Shown: in pieces, positions 7,916 to 20,015 of the stretch
Layout: each line of letters opens with the position of its first letter
How positions within the stretch are numbered: position 1 is the first letter of the stretch
Assembly: GCA_010092885.1 (NCBI GenBank)
Contig: JAADYX010000057.1
Span: 1-50,105 of the forward strand
Reading direction: 5' to 3'
DNA: 50,105 bases
Source: Chloroflexota bacterium
Lineage (GTDB): Bacteria > Chloroflexota > Anaerolineae > Aggregatilineales > UBA3940
Made by a program: the position numbers and the translations under genes
Notes under the pieces: model-generated
Told to the model about the DNA's origin: nothing
What the model saw: the letters and a program-made list of their open reading frames with translations, nothing else
The model's database searches: none

Positions 7916-9766
7916 CTAGTTGGTGTAGGGTGCATATCCCGGCGCGACCTGGAAGATCGCCTGCCAGGGAATGTATTGGCTGAAGAACGTATCCTGATAC
8001 AGGATCTCACCGTCCCGGTATACAATGCGGTAAACGGTCACATCAGCACCGTCAACGGCGTAGTCCACCTGTTTGGTTTGGCCGGGTGCGAGCTCCGGAT
8101 TCTCCTCGTAGATGGCCGGGCCGTGGGGTACCTGATTGGTCACGTAGGGGCCATCCTTCTGCACGGTGCGCCCGTCACTGGTGGAGTAGAATCGGAAGGT
8201 GACCTGCGCGCGGGCCGTATCAACAGACGTTTCGACCAGCAGGTAGGTATCCAGGTCGTTCTGGAATTTCAGGTCGACGATAGGCGAGTAAACGGTGGCA
8301 TCCATACCCAGGCCTTCACCAACCTCATAATACCCAACACGATAGGCGTGCGGCACACGTTCAAGGATGGGGAACCCGGCATAAAAGGCAGCCTGGAAGG
8401 CTGTTGTGCTCACCTGGCAGACACCGCCGCCCACACCCTCGATGGTACGCCCGTTGTGGATGATCAGCGCTTCCTCAAACCCGGAGTCGGTTGAGACATC
8501 GCCCAGCCACTCATTGAAGCTGAATACACTGTTGGGCTCAATGACCACACCATTGAAGCGCCCTGCTGCCTCTTCCACGTTCACCCGACGGGCACTGCTC
8601 GATCCGGCGAAGTAGGTTGTTGCACTGGATACCAACTCTACAATGCCGAGGTCTTCGCCCGTGGCGGTATCGGGAACGCCGGGTTCAACCGTCTCGAACA
8701 CCAGCGGCACCTGCCTGCTGCCTGAAGCCGCCGCCGCGTTGATCACCTGAATGGAGCCCGCCATATCGAGGCGACGCCCCGTTTGGCTCGCGGTGATCGG
8801 CTCGATCTCACCGGTGTTATCGTTGAAGATAAACCGTGCGTTAATCGGCTCGATTTCCAGCCGGCCCGCCAACGGACTGAGGAACGAACGCAGCTGCTCC
8901 TCATTGAGGCGTACGCTGTATTCTTGGGTTTCGCCGTCCGCAGCCGGTACCAATTCAATGATCAACATCTCGGCGAGGGCATCGCGGGTGGCATACCATG
9001 GGCCGGGATCGCCGGGCAGCGGCTCTTCGATGTACACCTCCAGATCACCCGCCAGAATGGTGTTGATCAGATTGGCGGCTTCCAGAGCAGAGGGCACCGA
9101 TGGCTCTGTCTCTGAGATAACGATCTCGATCTCAGTGTTGCGCAGCTGGAAGAGCTGTTCTTCCAAGAGGGCCAGCGTAGCCGCGACATCCGTCTCTCGG
9201 CCAATCTGGCTGGCCGTGGCGGTCGCCTCAAATCCGTTCACTGATACGGTTGCATCGACCACAGGGCGGTCGATCTGGCTGGCAATCTCATTGAGGGTGT
9301 TCACCGCAAACTGCTGATCGTACACGATCACCGGGGAGATGACGACGCCCTCACGCCAGGCTGTGGCCTGTTCACGCAGGCTGGAGAGCATCTCCGGGTG
9401 CCGTCCGACTTCGTACGCGGCCTGCACAGTGCGGTACGTGTCAAACTGAACACCAAGCTGTTCGGCGGTAACGGTCCATACATTCTGGCCGTCGCGGAAT
9501 GTGATGACAATGTTGGAAGGATAATTGAAGCGACCATCGAGGAGTTCGAGCGCCTCTTCCGGTGTGAGGCCGCTCAAGTCAGCATCCCACACACTGACCC
9601 CCGGGAAGATATGTCCATCGTGGTAGATCTGGTAGCCGGCGACCCCAATTCCGGCAGCGAGGTTGCTGAGCACCAACACGGTTACGATGATGAGTGTGAC
9701 CCGTGGGAGAAAGGACAACACTCCCGGACGCTGCTTGTCGCCGAATGCTTCCTGTCTGGTTGTCAT
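7916..9766 (-). CDS. VanW-family membrane-anchored cell-wall protein
   Basis: This 616-residue protein has one N-terminal membrane segment (about residues 20-45) and an external remainder. Two peptidoglycan-binding-4-type domains cover about 55-190 and 215-340. The VanW domain follows, with its hallmark GGGVCQVSTTAFQAA near residue 460. The final 60 residues, with Q-V-D-Y-A-V-D-G-A-D-V-x-V-Y-R, resemble a G5 domain. VanW proteins are cell-wall associated and their biochemistry is poorly known; the name comes from vancomycin-resistance clusters, but no other van gene is here, so a resistance role should not be inferred. It is the first gene of the minus-strand run ending at 4981. Confidence 0.9.
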   Translation of the reverse strand: MTTRQEAFGDKQRPGVLSFLPRVTLIIVTVLVLSNLAAGIGVAGYQIYHDGHIFPGVSVWDADLSGLTPEEALELLDGRFNYPSNIVITFRDGQNVWTVTAEQLGVQFDTYRTVQAAYEVGRHPEMLSSLREQATAWREGVVISPVIVYDQQFAVNTLNEIASQIDRPVVDATVSVNGFEATATASQIGRETDVAATLALLEEQLFQLRNTEIEIVISETEPSVPSALEAANLINTILAGDLEVYIEEPLPGDPGPWYATRDALAEMLIIELVPAADGETQEYSVRLNEEQLRSFLSPLAGRLEIEPINARFIFNDNTGEIEPITASQTGRRLDMAGSIQVINAAAASGSRQVPLVFETVEPGVPDTATGEDLGIVELVSSATTYFAGSSSARRVNVEEAAGRFNGVVIEPNSVFSFNEWLGDVSTDSGFEEALIIHNGRTIEGVGGGVCQVSTTAFQAAFYAGFPILERVPHAYRVGYYEVGEGLGMDATVYSPIVDLKFQNDLDTYLLVETSVDTARAQVTFRFYSTSDGRTVQKDGPYVTNQVPHGPAIYEENPELAPGQTKQVDYAVDGADVTVYRIVYRDGEILYQDTFFSQYIPWQAIFQVAPGYAPYTN

Positions 9767-9827
9767 GGTATGACCCTTTTCCGCAGCTTACCTTGATGTT
9801 GGGAGAGCCATCCCTATCTTACCCAGG

Positions 9828-9858
9828 AAAAGAAAAAGCGCCACCAATCAGGTGGCGC
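9828..9858 (-). terminator. Rho-independent terminator of tRNA-Val
   Basis: Arms of eight bases (GCGCCACC at 9838-9845, GGTGGCGC at 9851-9858) enclose a five-base loop. On the minus strand the hairpin is followed by a U-rich run, complementary to 9828-9837. It begins three bases after the tRNA 3' end and lies before the VanW gene, so it isolates the tRNA transcript. Confidence 0.88.
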
Positions 9859-9860
9859 AG

Positions 9861-9934
<74 letters not shown>

Positions 9935-9945
9935 CAGTGGATAGA

Positions 9946-9974
9946 ATTATAGGCCTCAAGGCGCATCTCGTCAA
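9946..9974 (-). promoter_or_regulatory. Consensus promoter of tRNA-Val
   Basis: On the minus strand TTGACG (9974-9969) and TATAAT (9951-9946) are separated by exactly 17 bases. The predicted transcript start is near 9938, about four bases before the mature tRNA. Eleven of twelve consensus positions match. Confidence 0.85.
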
Positions 9975-9994
9975 CCTTTTGGCTGACTCAAATG

Positions 9995-10255
9995 CTAATT
10001 TTTGGTGAACAGCGGCTGCCGGACTGCGGAAAGCATGCCAGCTGTCCAGCGCATGTACTCGTCAGGGGTGATTTCGGCGCGGGCCGCCATCCGGTTGACA
10101 GTATGCGACAGCACCAAATACGGGGGGAGTTCAGGAACCCGCTGCCGGATAGCCTGACTGCGAGCAACAACGCTCAGCGCCTGCATGCGCTTTACCCGCG
10201 CTGCGGCACTCTCCATGATAATGCCAGTCTCACCATTCTCATTCTGCGGTGTCAT
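9995..10255 (-). CDS. Small protein of unknown function
   Basis: This is an 86-residue, charged, soluble protein with no cysteine cluster, signal peptide or membrane segment. I do not recognise it. The ORF is supported by a strong GGAGG ribosome site (plus-strand CCTCC at 10264-10268) nine bases before the ATG, and by a TATACT hexamer at 10292-10287 that may be its -10. It looks alpha-helical, with many Ala, Arg and Glu residues. An internal ATG giving MESAAARV is less well placed. It is followed by the promoter of tRNA-Val and preceded by the 3' end of the GT-C gene. Confidence 0.65.
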   Translation of the reverse strand: MTPQNENGETGIIMESAAARVKRMQALSVVARSQAIRQRVPELPPYLVLSHTVNRMAARAEITPDEYMRWTAGMLSAVRQPLFTKN

Positions 10256-10348
10256 CTATAAAACCTCCAGTTCGCACTGTGAACGAAGTATAACGACCAC
10301 ACCGGTCTATTTTCCCGTGTCTATCTTAGAAGTGTGTAATAAATGCCA

Positions 10349-12526
10349 TTATCTTGTGATGTCAACGGTGCCCACAGTGGTTTGTTGGGCTGCCTGACCT
10401 TCAAAAGTCACGGGCAGACGTTCGCCGGTGTCAAGCCGGTATACGCCCAGCAGAACCGGGTAGCTGCCCGGCTCAATGTCTGCAGGCAGCGAAAGGGTAT
10501 GGTGTTGGATCAACACTGCACCCGACGTGAACGCCTCAGCCGGAACCCCAAGCGCATCCCCTGCTGCAAGCAGAAAACCATCCGGGGCTGTCAGATGGGC
10601 AAAGATGGAGATCCCGGTCAGTGGTTCGTTGACCTGCCATGTGCCGGTTACTGTGAGGGTGTCCCCGCTGCGAATTAGCTCCGCATTGAGCAGAGTGAAG
10701 GCTGTCTCATCAGCAACTGTCGCCGGTGAGCTCAGGTGCCATCCATAGAAGTGTGGACGCCCATCCTCATGGCGACCGAGGAAATCGGGCGGCGCACTCG
10801 TGCCAGGTGGGGTTGAGTCGACCGGGGCAAGCAGCAGGGAAGGCGCGAGGCTGCTTGTGTCACAGTCGATGTAAGCAATGGGCAGATCCGGCCTGCCCAC
10901 CCAGGCGCGCAGGCGTTCCTCCGTGAGGACAGGGTTCTCGCGGCACAACAGTCCGACCGGCGGATCGGCGCGAGGTTCCACCCGGTAGACGTGGATACTG
11001 TGCCCGACTACAGCCTCCGGTTGGCGCGCACGAAAGTAGCCGAAACTGTCATGTTCGAAGAGCTGTGCACCGATCAGGTTGGACACGCTGATGGCATACC
11101 AGCCGGGATCGGGATGCAGAGGATGGAAGTCCTCAGGTTCCTCGGGAGGTGGCGGCCAACTCGGCAGGGGTTTTGCGTCAATGTCGTAGTAGGTGGGATA
11201 GGCCTGCCCATAGTAGCTGAGATGGAGATCGTCAATGCTGTGCTGCTGGAGATAGGCAGCCAACCCAGGTAGATCCTGCCCCCAATCGAGGTTGGAGTCG
11301 GCAAGGATGCGGTGACCGCGGTCGGGGCCGCCGGAAGCCAGATTGAAGTACGGAATGTAGTGCGGAAATACCACCACCGCGATCAGGATGTGGATGGCGG
11401 CCAGCCCGCTGAGGGCCGGTCGAACCAACCGTATCTCAAGCTGTGTCAGGCGGCCTGCGAAAACAAACAGCAGAGGGGTGGCGGGCAGCAGATAGCGCAC
11501 GCCGACGTTGAGCGAGATCAGCAGGGTGATGCCGATATAAAACAGAGCCGGGAAAAGAACGGTCCACTCGCGCGGATGGAGGGATCGCCAGCCCGTTGAG
11601 AGCGCCGCGCCGAACACCAGCAGCAGGGCGGGTTCAGTCCATTTGACCGCCAGTGTGACCAGATGATAGGTCCACCAGCCGGTTTGGGAAAAGCGCCCTA
11701 AAAGATAGCCCGTGTGGCCTTCCGCAGCCAACCCGAGGAAGTGCAGCAGTTCGCCGGGATACATGCCCTCCGCCAGGGGCCGCACTGTAAACAGATGGCT
11801 TGCCCAGAGCGAAAACAGCCCGATGCTGCCCATGGCGACCAAAGCGGTCAGGTCACCGAGCAGGCGACGCTGCCGCAAACCTGCTGCCAGCGTGATCACC
11901 CCCAGCGTTGGGATCAGCAGCAGGGCGGAGAATTTGGCAGCCTGCGCAAACCCAAACAGCAGCCCTGCCACAACCAACCAGCCGGATGTGCGCCGCCGCA
12001 GCCAGTGGCTCCAGGCCCACAGTGTCGCGATGTAGAATGCCGCCACGCCGAGATCGGTGGTAGCCAGCCTGCCATGAGCCAACACATTCGGGGAGAAAGC
12101 AAATAGAGTCAGTGCCAGCAACCCGCCGTTTGACCGGTACAGATCGGCCGCCCACCGGTAGACTATTGCCCCCAGCAGCGCCGTCAGCCAGATAATTGGT
12201 ACACGGGCCAGAAAGGTGATCCGCTCAGCATTGAGGCCGCGCTCCCACAGGAGGGACTCGCTGATAGCTTCCGGATCGCCCTCTTCCCACCCGTCAAGCG
12301 CAGCCGGATCGGGCAGCCCCGGTTCCAAAAGGACCCCTGCCCCGACCAGCAAATTGGTCAGCGGAGGGTGACCCAGTGAGAAGAGTTCGCCCGTGCGCCA
12401 AAACGCCCAACCGCGTGCAATGTAGAAGGCTTCATCGAACGTGGGGGATTTGTCCAGCGAACTGCCAAGGGCCAATCCGAAACTGCCGATCAACAGGAGT
12501 GAGATAAGTGCCAGGGGATGCTTCAT
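10349..12526 (-). CDS. GT-C (GT39/ArnT-like) membrane glycosyltransferase with C-terminal beta-sandwich
   Basis: This 725-residue protein has a GT-C fold. After the first membrane helix comes TFDEAFYIARG, with the acidic pair D31-E32 expected to coordinate metal or lipid-phosphate sugar. About ten more hydrophobic segments follow to near residue 400. Such enzymes move sugar from a polyprenyl-phosphate donor to proteins or lipids outside the membrane. The remaining third is soluble. Its last 110 residues form a beta-rich module (W-Q-V-N-E-P-L ... PGSYPVLLGVYRLDTGERLP) resembling the tail of the GT-C protein at 43421. It is 15 bases after the permease stop, so it is likely the last gene of a purE-permease-GT operon. 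Confidence 0.85.
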   Translation of the reverse strand: MKHPLALISLLLIGSFGLALGSSLDKSPTFDEAFYIARGWAFWRTGELFSLGHPPLTNLLVGAGVLLEPGLPDPAALDGWEEGDPEAISESLLWERGLNAERITFLARVPIIWLTALLGAIVYRWAADLYRSNGGLLALTLFAFSPNVLAHGRLATTDLGVAAFYIATLWAWSHWLRRRTSGWLVVAGLLFGFAQAAKFSALLLIPTLGVITLAAGLRQRRLLGDLTALVAMGSIGLFSLWASHLFTVRPLAEGMYPGELLHFLGLAAEGHTGYLLGRFSQTGWWTYHLVTLAVKWTEPALLLVFGAALSTGWRSLHPREWTVLFPALFYIGITLLISLNVGVRYLLPATPLLFVFAGRLTQLEIRLVRPALSGLAAIHILIAVVVFPHYIPYFNLASGGPDRGHRILADSNLDWGQDLPGLAAYLQQHSIDDLHLSYYGQAYPTYYDIDAKPLPSWPPPPEEPEDFHPLHPDPGWYAISVSNLIGAQLFEHDSFGYFRARQPEAVVGHSIHVYRVEPRADPPVGLLCRENPVLTEERLRAWVGRPDLPIAYIDCDTSSLAPSLLLAPVDSTPPGTSAPPDFLGRHEDGRPHFYGWHLSSPATVADETAFTLLNAELIRSGDTLTVTGTWQVNEPLTGISIFAHLTAPDGFLLAAGDALGVPAEAFTSGAVLIQHHTLSLPADIEPGSYPVLLGVYRLDTGERLPVTFEGQAAQQTTVGTVDITR

Positions 12527-12541
12527 GCTGGCGAGTGTACC

Positions 12542-13933
12542 TCAGATCCAGCCCAACAACTGCCACCACAGGAAATCAAGCGGCAGCATGAAGACAATGG
12601 TGGCCGCTGCCAGGAGCAGGAGAAACCGCAGCATCTGCTCAAAGCGAAGGTCGCTGAGCGCGAGGGCCACCACGATAGGCGGCGCCTGGTGCGGAAAGAT
12701 CAGCAGGCCCATGCCAACCGTTTGCAGCAAAACGATGGCACGTATGCTGAAACCCGTGGCGGCGGCGAGTTCGGCAGCCACAGGAGTGATCAGGGCAGGC
12801 ACGGTGGGGGTGGTGCCGATGATTGAGAGCACGGTTGCTGTCCCCGCCAGTGTGAAGAAGTTCAAGAGCTCTGCCCCAGGGCTCATCGGGAGCACTGTCT
12901 CCGCAGCCTGCGCCAGCACACTCATCCATGGGGAGGTGGACAGCACCTCGCCCACGCTGATAATCCCGGCCACGAAGAACAGCACAGGGTAGTTGATCGC
13001 CGTGTGCATTTTCTCGGCTGGCAGTATGCCCGTCAGCACAATCAGCAGGCCGGTACCCGCTGCGACCCACGCGGCAGCAATCCCGTGCACAGCATCGGTG
13101 AGCCAAAGAGCAAGTGCGACCACCAACAGGACCAACAACAGCCGCTGCTGCCCGGACAGCCTGCTGCCGCTTAACTCAGCGGTATGTTCTTCCGGCAGCC
13201 GGTCAGGGAACAAGACGGTCACAAGGCCTACGATAAACGCGCCGCGCAGGAGGCTCAATACTGGGAAGTGAGCCAGTAGATATTCGCTGTATCCGATCAT
13301 AATACCGTGTACGGACTCCGCCGCACCGGCGAGCACCACATTCGGCACATTGGCCGTCAAGATCCCGTAAGAGGGCAGCACCGTCCCGCAGATGCCTGCC
13401 AACAAGATGCCAGTATGCCCCGAAGAACCGCGCTGGAAGCCAAGCGACTCGGTCAGGGCCATCAGGATTGGGGTCAGCAGAACCACGCGCCCGACCGATG
13501 ACGGCATCAGAAATGCGAGAACGATGCCCAACACAACCAGCCCGGCGATCAGCAGTGGGTAGCTGGCACGCAGTCGCCCTGCAATGCCCTGTGCGATGCG
13601 CTCTGCCAGGCCGGTGTGTTCGATGGCCGCACCGATGATCAGCCCGCCGAACACCAGCCAAAATGCTGCCGACGTGAACCCGGCGAACACGACTTCAGGC
13701 GGTGCTGCGTTGAGCACCACAGCCAGCAGCATAAAGATCAGGGCGCTGAGGTAGGCAGGGATCACGTTTACGGCCCAGAATGTGATCACAAAAACGGTCA
13801 ATCCGGCGGTAGTGGCACCGGCAGCCGGCTGTGCGATGATCAGAATAAGACCAGTCAGGACACTCGCTGCCGCTATGAGACGGGCGGGTGTGATCAACGG
13901 GGAGGTATCAGGATCGACCATCCGCCTTTTCAA
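12542..13933 (-). CDS. SLC13/DASS-type permease (anion or dicarboxylate symporter-like)
   Basis: This 463-residue polytopic protein has about 12 hydrophobic segments in two similar halves, as in the ArsB/NhaD and SLC13 superfamily. [18 protein letters not shown] in the first half and a corresponding [20 protein letters not shown] in the second resemble the re-entrant S-x-T/S-N-T-A motifs that bind cation and anion. The exact motif is diverged, so the substrate (dicarboxylate, sulfate or other) is unknown. Its start overlaps the purE stop by four bases, so translation is coupled. The link of a transporter with purE is not a known pairing. Confidence 0.8.
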   Translation of the reverse strand: MKRRMVDPDTSPLITPARLIAAASVLTGLILIIAQPAAGATTAGLTVFVITFWAVNVIPAYLSALIFMLLAVVLNAAPPEVVFAGFTSAAFWLVFGGLIIGAAIEHTGLAERIAQGIAGRLRASYPLLIAGLVVLGIVLAFLMPSSVGRVVLLTPILMALTESLGFQRGSSGHTGILLAGICGTVLPSYGILTANVPNVVLAGAAESVHGIMIGYSEYLLAHFPVLSLLRGAFIVGLVTVLFPDRLPEEHTAELSGSRLSGQQRLLLVLLVVALALWLTDAVHGIAAAWVAAGTGLLIVLTGILPAEKMHTAINYPVLFFVAGIISVGEVLSTSPWMSVLAQAAETVLPMSPGAELLNFFTLAGTATVLSIIGTTPTVPALITPVAAELAAATGFSIRAIVLLQTVGMGLLIFPHQAPPIVVALALSDLRFEQMLRFLLLLAAATIVFMLPLDFLWWQLLGWI

Positions 13934-14412
13934 TCCAATGGTAGATTGTCGTTCTTGGCACGTGACTCCTCAGCCATGCGTGCTTTGTAGGTCTGTACCT
14001 TTTCCTGGAGCATCTCATCATGGGCGGCCAACATCTGCACGGCCAGTAAACCGGCATTTTTGGCATTGCCGATGGCGACTGTTGCCACGGGCACACCAGA
14101 TGGCATCTGCACAATGCTCAGCAGGGAGTCAAGACCGTTAAGTGCTTTGCTCTGCACAGGCACGCCGATCACCGGCAGGGTGGTGTGTGCAGCCAACATA
14201 CCCGGCAGATGAGCAGCCCCCCCGGCCCCGGCGATGATTACCTTAAGGCCGCGCTCATAGGCGGTGCGCCCGTAGGCGGCCATATCATCGGGTGTGCGGT
14301 GTGCTGAAAGCACGCGTACTTCATGCGGCACATTGAACTCCACACAGACCGCAACCGCGGCTTGCATGGTCGGGTAATCGCTGTCACTGCCCATCACAAT
14401 TCCGATAGACAT
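13930..14412 (-). CDS. purE: N5-carboxyaminoimidazole ribonucleotide mutase (class I PurE)
   Basis: This 160-residue cytosolic enzyme converts N5-CAIR to CAIR in purine synthesis. Family motifs are present in order: GSDSDYPTM near the N-terminus, [23 protein letters not shown], and [17 protein letters not shown]. The length is normal. A strong GGAGGAG ribosome site (complement of 14416-14422) precedes the ATG. purK is not adjacent, and the gene is instead coupled to the permease. The upstream gap of about 57 bases to TTG 14470 also carries the TATAAT of the divergent plus-strand gene. Confidence 0.97.
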   Translation of the reverse strand: MSIGIVMGSDSDYPTMQAAVAVCVEFNVPHEVRVLSAHRTPDDMAAYGRTAYERGLKVIIAGAGGAAHLPGMLAAHTTLPVIGVPVQSKALNGLDSLLSIVQMPSGVPVATVAIGNAKNAGLLAVQMLAAHDEMLQEKVQTYKARMAEESRAKNDNLPLD

Positions 14413-14425
14413 CGGCTCCTCCTGT

Positions 14426-14431
14426 TATAAT
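14426..14431 (+). promoter_or_regulatory. -10 element (TATAAT) of the small unknown plus-strand gene
   Basis: A perfect TATAAT lies between purE and the divergent gene. No good -35 is seen at the usual distance. The implied transcript start near 14438 supports a downstream start at TTG 14470 rather than the TTG at 14437, unless the mRNA is leaderless. Confidence 0.4.
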
Positions 14432-14469
14432 TTGGTTTGTGTACGCGACACAAAAGGGGACGAGATATC

Positions 14470-14919
14470 TTGGTTGAAGAACATATTGTCAGCGGCATCT
14501 GGCGCTACTGGCTGGAGGATAACTCTATCATCGTCTATATGATAGAACGCATCGACGACGAGCGGGCGAAAGCGTTCAGCGAGTCGGTCATACGGACGAT
14601 GCATGAGTGGTCCGTGCTCTATCCGTTTAAGATCGTGTTCAATGTGTCGATCAGTGGGGCAAGCATGGGCTATATGATGACCACCGGGCGCGATCTGCTC
14701 AACATCGGTGTGACAGATGATGGCTACGAACGTGTCCAGCATTTTATGAGCACTACGCCTGAGTTTCAGGCTTACTTGGCGGTGGTGCTCTCTAAGGCGA
14801 TCTCCGGCCAGAAGGCCCGCCGGATGGGCATGCAGGGCCACCGGACGCTTCCTCAACTTGAGGGAGCCACATTCTTCGATATGGAAGACGCCGTCGAATG
14901 GCTGCGTACTCGGATCTAA
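14470..14919 (+). CDS. Protein of unknown function, STAS-like size
   Basis: This protein has about 149 residues from TTG 14470, preceded by GGGGA at 14456-14460. The frame is open further to TTG 14437. It has no signal peptide or membrane helix. The alternating hydrophobic strands and amphipathic helices (YWLEDNSIIVYMIERID; the strand PFKIVFNVSISG; helix ERVQHFMSTTPEFQAYLAVV; final FFDMEDAVEWLR) recall SpoIIAA/STAS-type folds, where a late helix follows an E-D/A pattern. That similarity is only of shape. I cannot assign a function. It is divergent from purE and upstream of acnA, which has its own candidate -10. Confidence 0.7.
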   Translation: MVEEHIVSGIWRYWLEDNSIIVYMIERIDDERAKAFSESVIRTMHEWSVLYPFKIVFNVSISGASMGYMMTTGRDLLNIGVTDDGYERVQHFMSTTPEFQAYLAVVLSKAISGQKARRMGMQGHRTLPQLEGATFFDMEDAVEWLRTRI

Positions 14920-15007
14920 AACCCGAGCAGACACCGAACTTCTACAAGGGCTATCTGGTTTCTGTTAGAATGAATGTACGCAAACAACATCTCAGAAAAG
15001 AGGGACT

Positions 15008-17743
<2,736 letters not shown>

Positions 17744-17766
17744 ACCTGAGCAGGAATACGCTGCAT

Positions 17767-17801
17767 ACGGCAGGCCGTCCGAACCCGAGGCGGCCTGCCG
17801 T
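17767..17801 (+). terminator. Stem-loop after acnA
   Basis: Arms of 11 bases (17767-17777 and 17791-17801, core GGCAGGCCG) enclose a 13-base loop, 23 bases after the acnA stop. No U run follows. It is immediately followed by TATAAT at 17804-17809, the probable -10 of the next gene. Confidence 0.55.
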
Positions 17802-17803
17802 AG

Positions 17804-17809
17804 TATAAT
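17804..17809 (+). promoter_or_regulatory. -10 element (TATAAT) before the interrupted membrane-protein gene
   Basis: A perfect TATAAT sits three bases after the acnA terminator stem and 31 bases before ATG 17841. No convincing -35 is visible, as that interval is inside the hairpin loop. Confidence 0.35.
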
Positions 17810-17840
17810 CAACTAACGACAGATGCGTTGATGATCGGTC

Positions 17841-18797
17841 ATGAATCCATGGCAAAAAGCCAATCTTACCGGCGGTATCCTCAGTTGGGTTGTGTTTCTC
17901 TTCCTCAGCGTGGCTGCCTTCTCGATTGTCACTCAGATTCATGTTCTGATCCTGGCAAGCATCCTGATCTTTGCTCCAATTGTCCTCGCGCTGCTCAATC
18001 GCCAAAATCACAGTGAGCAGATACCCATCGGTCTACGTATTGTCGAGCGAACACAGTTGGCTGCGGGTCTACTGATCATGCTCTCATTTTGGATTGGGCA
18101 GAGTGTGCCCGCGGCCCTGCTGACAGTCCCGTGGCTGGCAGTCACCGGATTGATCGCACTGTACGGACTGGGCCGTTTGCTGGCGCGTGGCACCTCTCCA
18201 ATCGAGGAAACCGTATTGGATATCGGGCTGATGCATCTGCCCGTCGGTGGTGTGTGGCTTCTGCTGGATAGGGCGGGGATCCAGCCGCTCAGCTTCGACA
18301 GCCTGGGTGCACTGTTTCTCGGAGCAATGCAGGGCCGTTTGCTGCGAACCCATCGCCCGCAGATGATCGACATGTATCGCGCTGCCGCCATCGCTGTGAT
18401 GGTTGGCCCTTCACTTGTAGCTGCGGGCATTGTGTTTTCGCTCGCTGTGGAGGTGTTCGCCGCGACGGTGCTGGCTGGCGGTCTGCTGCTCAGCGCGGCA
18501 CTTACTCTGCGCTACATCGTGCCCCGTTTGCAGAGCACATTGACAATGACCCTGCTTGCCGTTTCGGCGATTTGCCTCTTCCTGACGATGTCTCTGGCCG
18601 TGGCCTATCCGTTGGGGCGACTTACCGGATGGTGGTCCCTATCGATCCCGCAGATGGTTTTTCTGCACGCATAGGGAAACACCATTGGTTTCGCGCTGAC
18701 TGGTCTGGTGGCAATGCTGCTCCTCGAGCCACCCAGTCATGCGCCTAAACCCGACATGTCCCTCACCAAGCTGATTGGCCAAAAGCGGAGAACCTGA
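17841..18797 (+). pseudogene. Polytopic membrane protein interrupted by an in-frame TAG
   Basis: The frame from ATG 17841 codes 277 residues to a TAG at 18672-18674. The same frame then stays open for 40 more codons to TGA at 18795-18797. The tail (GNTIGFALTGLVAMLLLEPP... ending QKRRT) is clearly a last membrane helix and a basic cytosolic end. The stop falls between two hydrophobic segments. The intact protein would be 318 residues with about eight or nine membrane helices in pairs. I do not recognise the family. Causes could be a nonsense mutation (one change from CAG or TGG), a sequencing error, or read-through. No ribosome site is obvious before 17841. Confidence 0.75.
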
Positions 18798-18802
18798 ACC
18801 GA

Positions 18803-18831
18803 ACAGGCCATCCCGTGATGGGATGGCCTGT
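18803..18831. terminator. Bidirectional stem-loop between converging genes
   Basis: Perfect 12-base arms (18803-18814 and 18820-18831, core GGCCATCCC) enclose a five-base loop. It lies between the TGA at 18797 and the stop of the minus-strand lipoprotein at 18854, so it can end transcripts from both sides. Neither side has a strong U run. Confidence 0.65.
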
Positions 18832-18853
18832 GGCAGCGGGATGGGGCTGGCAC

Positions 18854-19855
18854 TCAGCCGCCGGGGGCGACGAAATCCAGCTGAGGGAAGGTGACCTCAA
18901 CGGTCAGGCCGAGGTTGGGACCGAAGACGATGCCGTTCGGGCTGGTGCGGAAGCCGACCACAGCCGCATAGATACCTTCCTGGTTGGGCGCAGTGCCGTT
19001 CAGGGTGAAGGTCACCGACTCGCCTGCTGCCGCCAACTGCCCTTCGCTGAAGGTGTAGGTGCCATCGGAAAGGATGGGGTCGCCGCTGATGGTGAACAGC
19101 TGGGTGCCGGAAGGCCAGTCGCAGCTGCCGCCGTTGTAGACGGTGAAGGTCATCGAGAAGGGCTGGCCGGGTTCGACCTCAACCGTGCCGCCGTTTTCAA
19201 CGATGCTGGCTCCCCACGAGCAGATATCAAACGTGGGGCCCTCTGCCCCTTCGGGCGGCGCGAGGTCGTCGATGGGGTCGGCGGGCTCAACTTCCTCGGG
19301 CACGACGATGCCGGTGTAGTAGGCCAGGCCGAAGGTCTCGCCCTGGGCGGTCTGCAGCAGATAGTAGGCCTCGTAGCTGCCGGGATCCTGCGGTGCCGTG
19401 AACGGCAGCGCGATGTCGATGGTCTCACCGGGGGCGACACTGGTGTTGAGGGTGGCGGCCTGCGGGCCGGTCAGCAGATTGCCCTGATTGTAGACAATCT
19501 GCGTATCGGGTGTCCACAGCTGGCAGCCGCTGTTGAGGATGCGCCAGACCTTCTCGTACGGCTGGCCGGGGGCCATTTCCGTGTGGTGGGGGATGGTGAC
19601 ATCCTCGACCAGCTGGGCATCAAACGCGCAGACCTGCTCGGTGTCGTTCTCGACCTGCGGCTCCGGAGTGGTCGCCGGCTGCGGTGCGACGTCCTCGGTT
19701 TCAGGTTGCGCATCTTCTTCAACATCCGCGGCCTGGTCTGCGACGGAAGTTGTGGTGGGCTGGGCGGTGTCGTCGGGTGACGTGGCAGCTGTGCCGCAGG
19801 CAAGCAGCGCAGCGATGAGCATGATGACGGGTATCCAGAGCATTCGGCGTGACAT
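18854..19855 (-). CDS. Lipoprotein with two NBR1-type Ig-like domains
   Basis: This 333-residue protein has a lipoprotein signal: MSRRMLW, a hydrophobic stretch, and a lipobox ending LLAC at about residue 20. An acidic Ser/Thr/Pro linker follows (about 25-75). Two NBR1/FW-type Ig-like domains come next, roughly 80-200 and 215-330. Both carry the signature of that fold: P-G-Q-P then W-R-I-L-N-S-G-C-x-L-W in the first, and P-G-Q-P then F-T-V-Y-N-G-G-S-C-D-W in the second. The role outside the membrane is unknown, probably binding or adhesion. The start follows AAAGGAG by eight bases; an upstream in-frame ATG at 19891 would spoil the signal peptide. Confidence 0.85.
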   Translation of the reverse strand: MSRRMLWIPVIMLIAALLACGTAATSPDDTAQPTTTSVADQAADVEEDAQPETEDVAPQPATTPEPQVENDTEQVCAFDAQLVEDVTIPHHTEMAPGQPYEKVWRILNSGCQLWTPDTQIVYNQGNLLTGPQAATLNTSVAPGETIDIALPFTAPQDPGSYEAYYLLQTAQGETFGLAYYTGIVVPEEVEPADPIDDLAPPEGAEGPTFDICSWGASIVENGGTVEVEPGQPFSMTFTVYNGGSCDWPSGTQLFTISGDPILSDGTYTFSEGQLAAAGESVTFTLNGTAPNQEGIYAAVVGFRTSPNGIVFGPNLGLTVEVTFPQLDFVAPGG

Positions 19856-19972
19856 AGTAGTTTCTCCTTTGAGTGTGATTGCATCTTTCACCCTGTAAAC
19901 GGAGAAACCGCACGCTTTCTTACAGCCGGATCGGCGATCGGCCAGTACTCTAATCCTAATTTGGGTGGGTTT

Positions 19973-20012
19973 GTAAGAAAAGTCCCTCCGAGCAGCGGCC
20001 CGGAGGGACTTT
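19973..20012 (-). terminator. Rho-independent terminator of the small membrane-protein gene
   Basis: Twelve-base arms (19979-19990 and 20001-20012, core GTCCCTCCG) enclose a ten-base loop. On the minus strand the hairpin is followed by TTTTCTTA. It starts three bases after the stop of the gene at 20016-20669. Confidence 0.85.
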
Positions 20013-20015
20013 GTG

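Noticed and set aside
7916-9766. A vancomycin-resistance role for the VanW-family gene
   Set aside because: No vanA/vanB ligase, vanH, vanX or two-component genes are nearby. VanW domains are common in cell-wall proteins without any resistance role.
10270-10284. GTTC-N7-GAAC palindrome near the small gene, resembling a LexA box
   Set aside because: The half-sites are in the reverse order to GAAC-N4-GTTC and the spacing is wrong. One copy gives no support.
18815-19780. A 321-codon plus-strand reading frame opposite the NBR1-Ig lipoprotein
   Set aside because: It mirrors the codons of a protein with clear lipobox and two Ig-like domains. Its own translation is Gly/Val/Asp-rich without domain signals.
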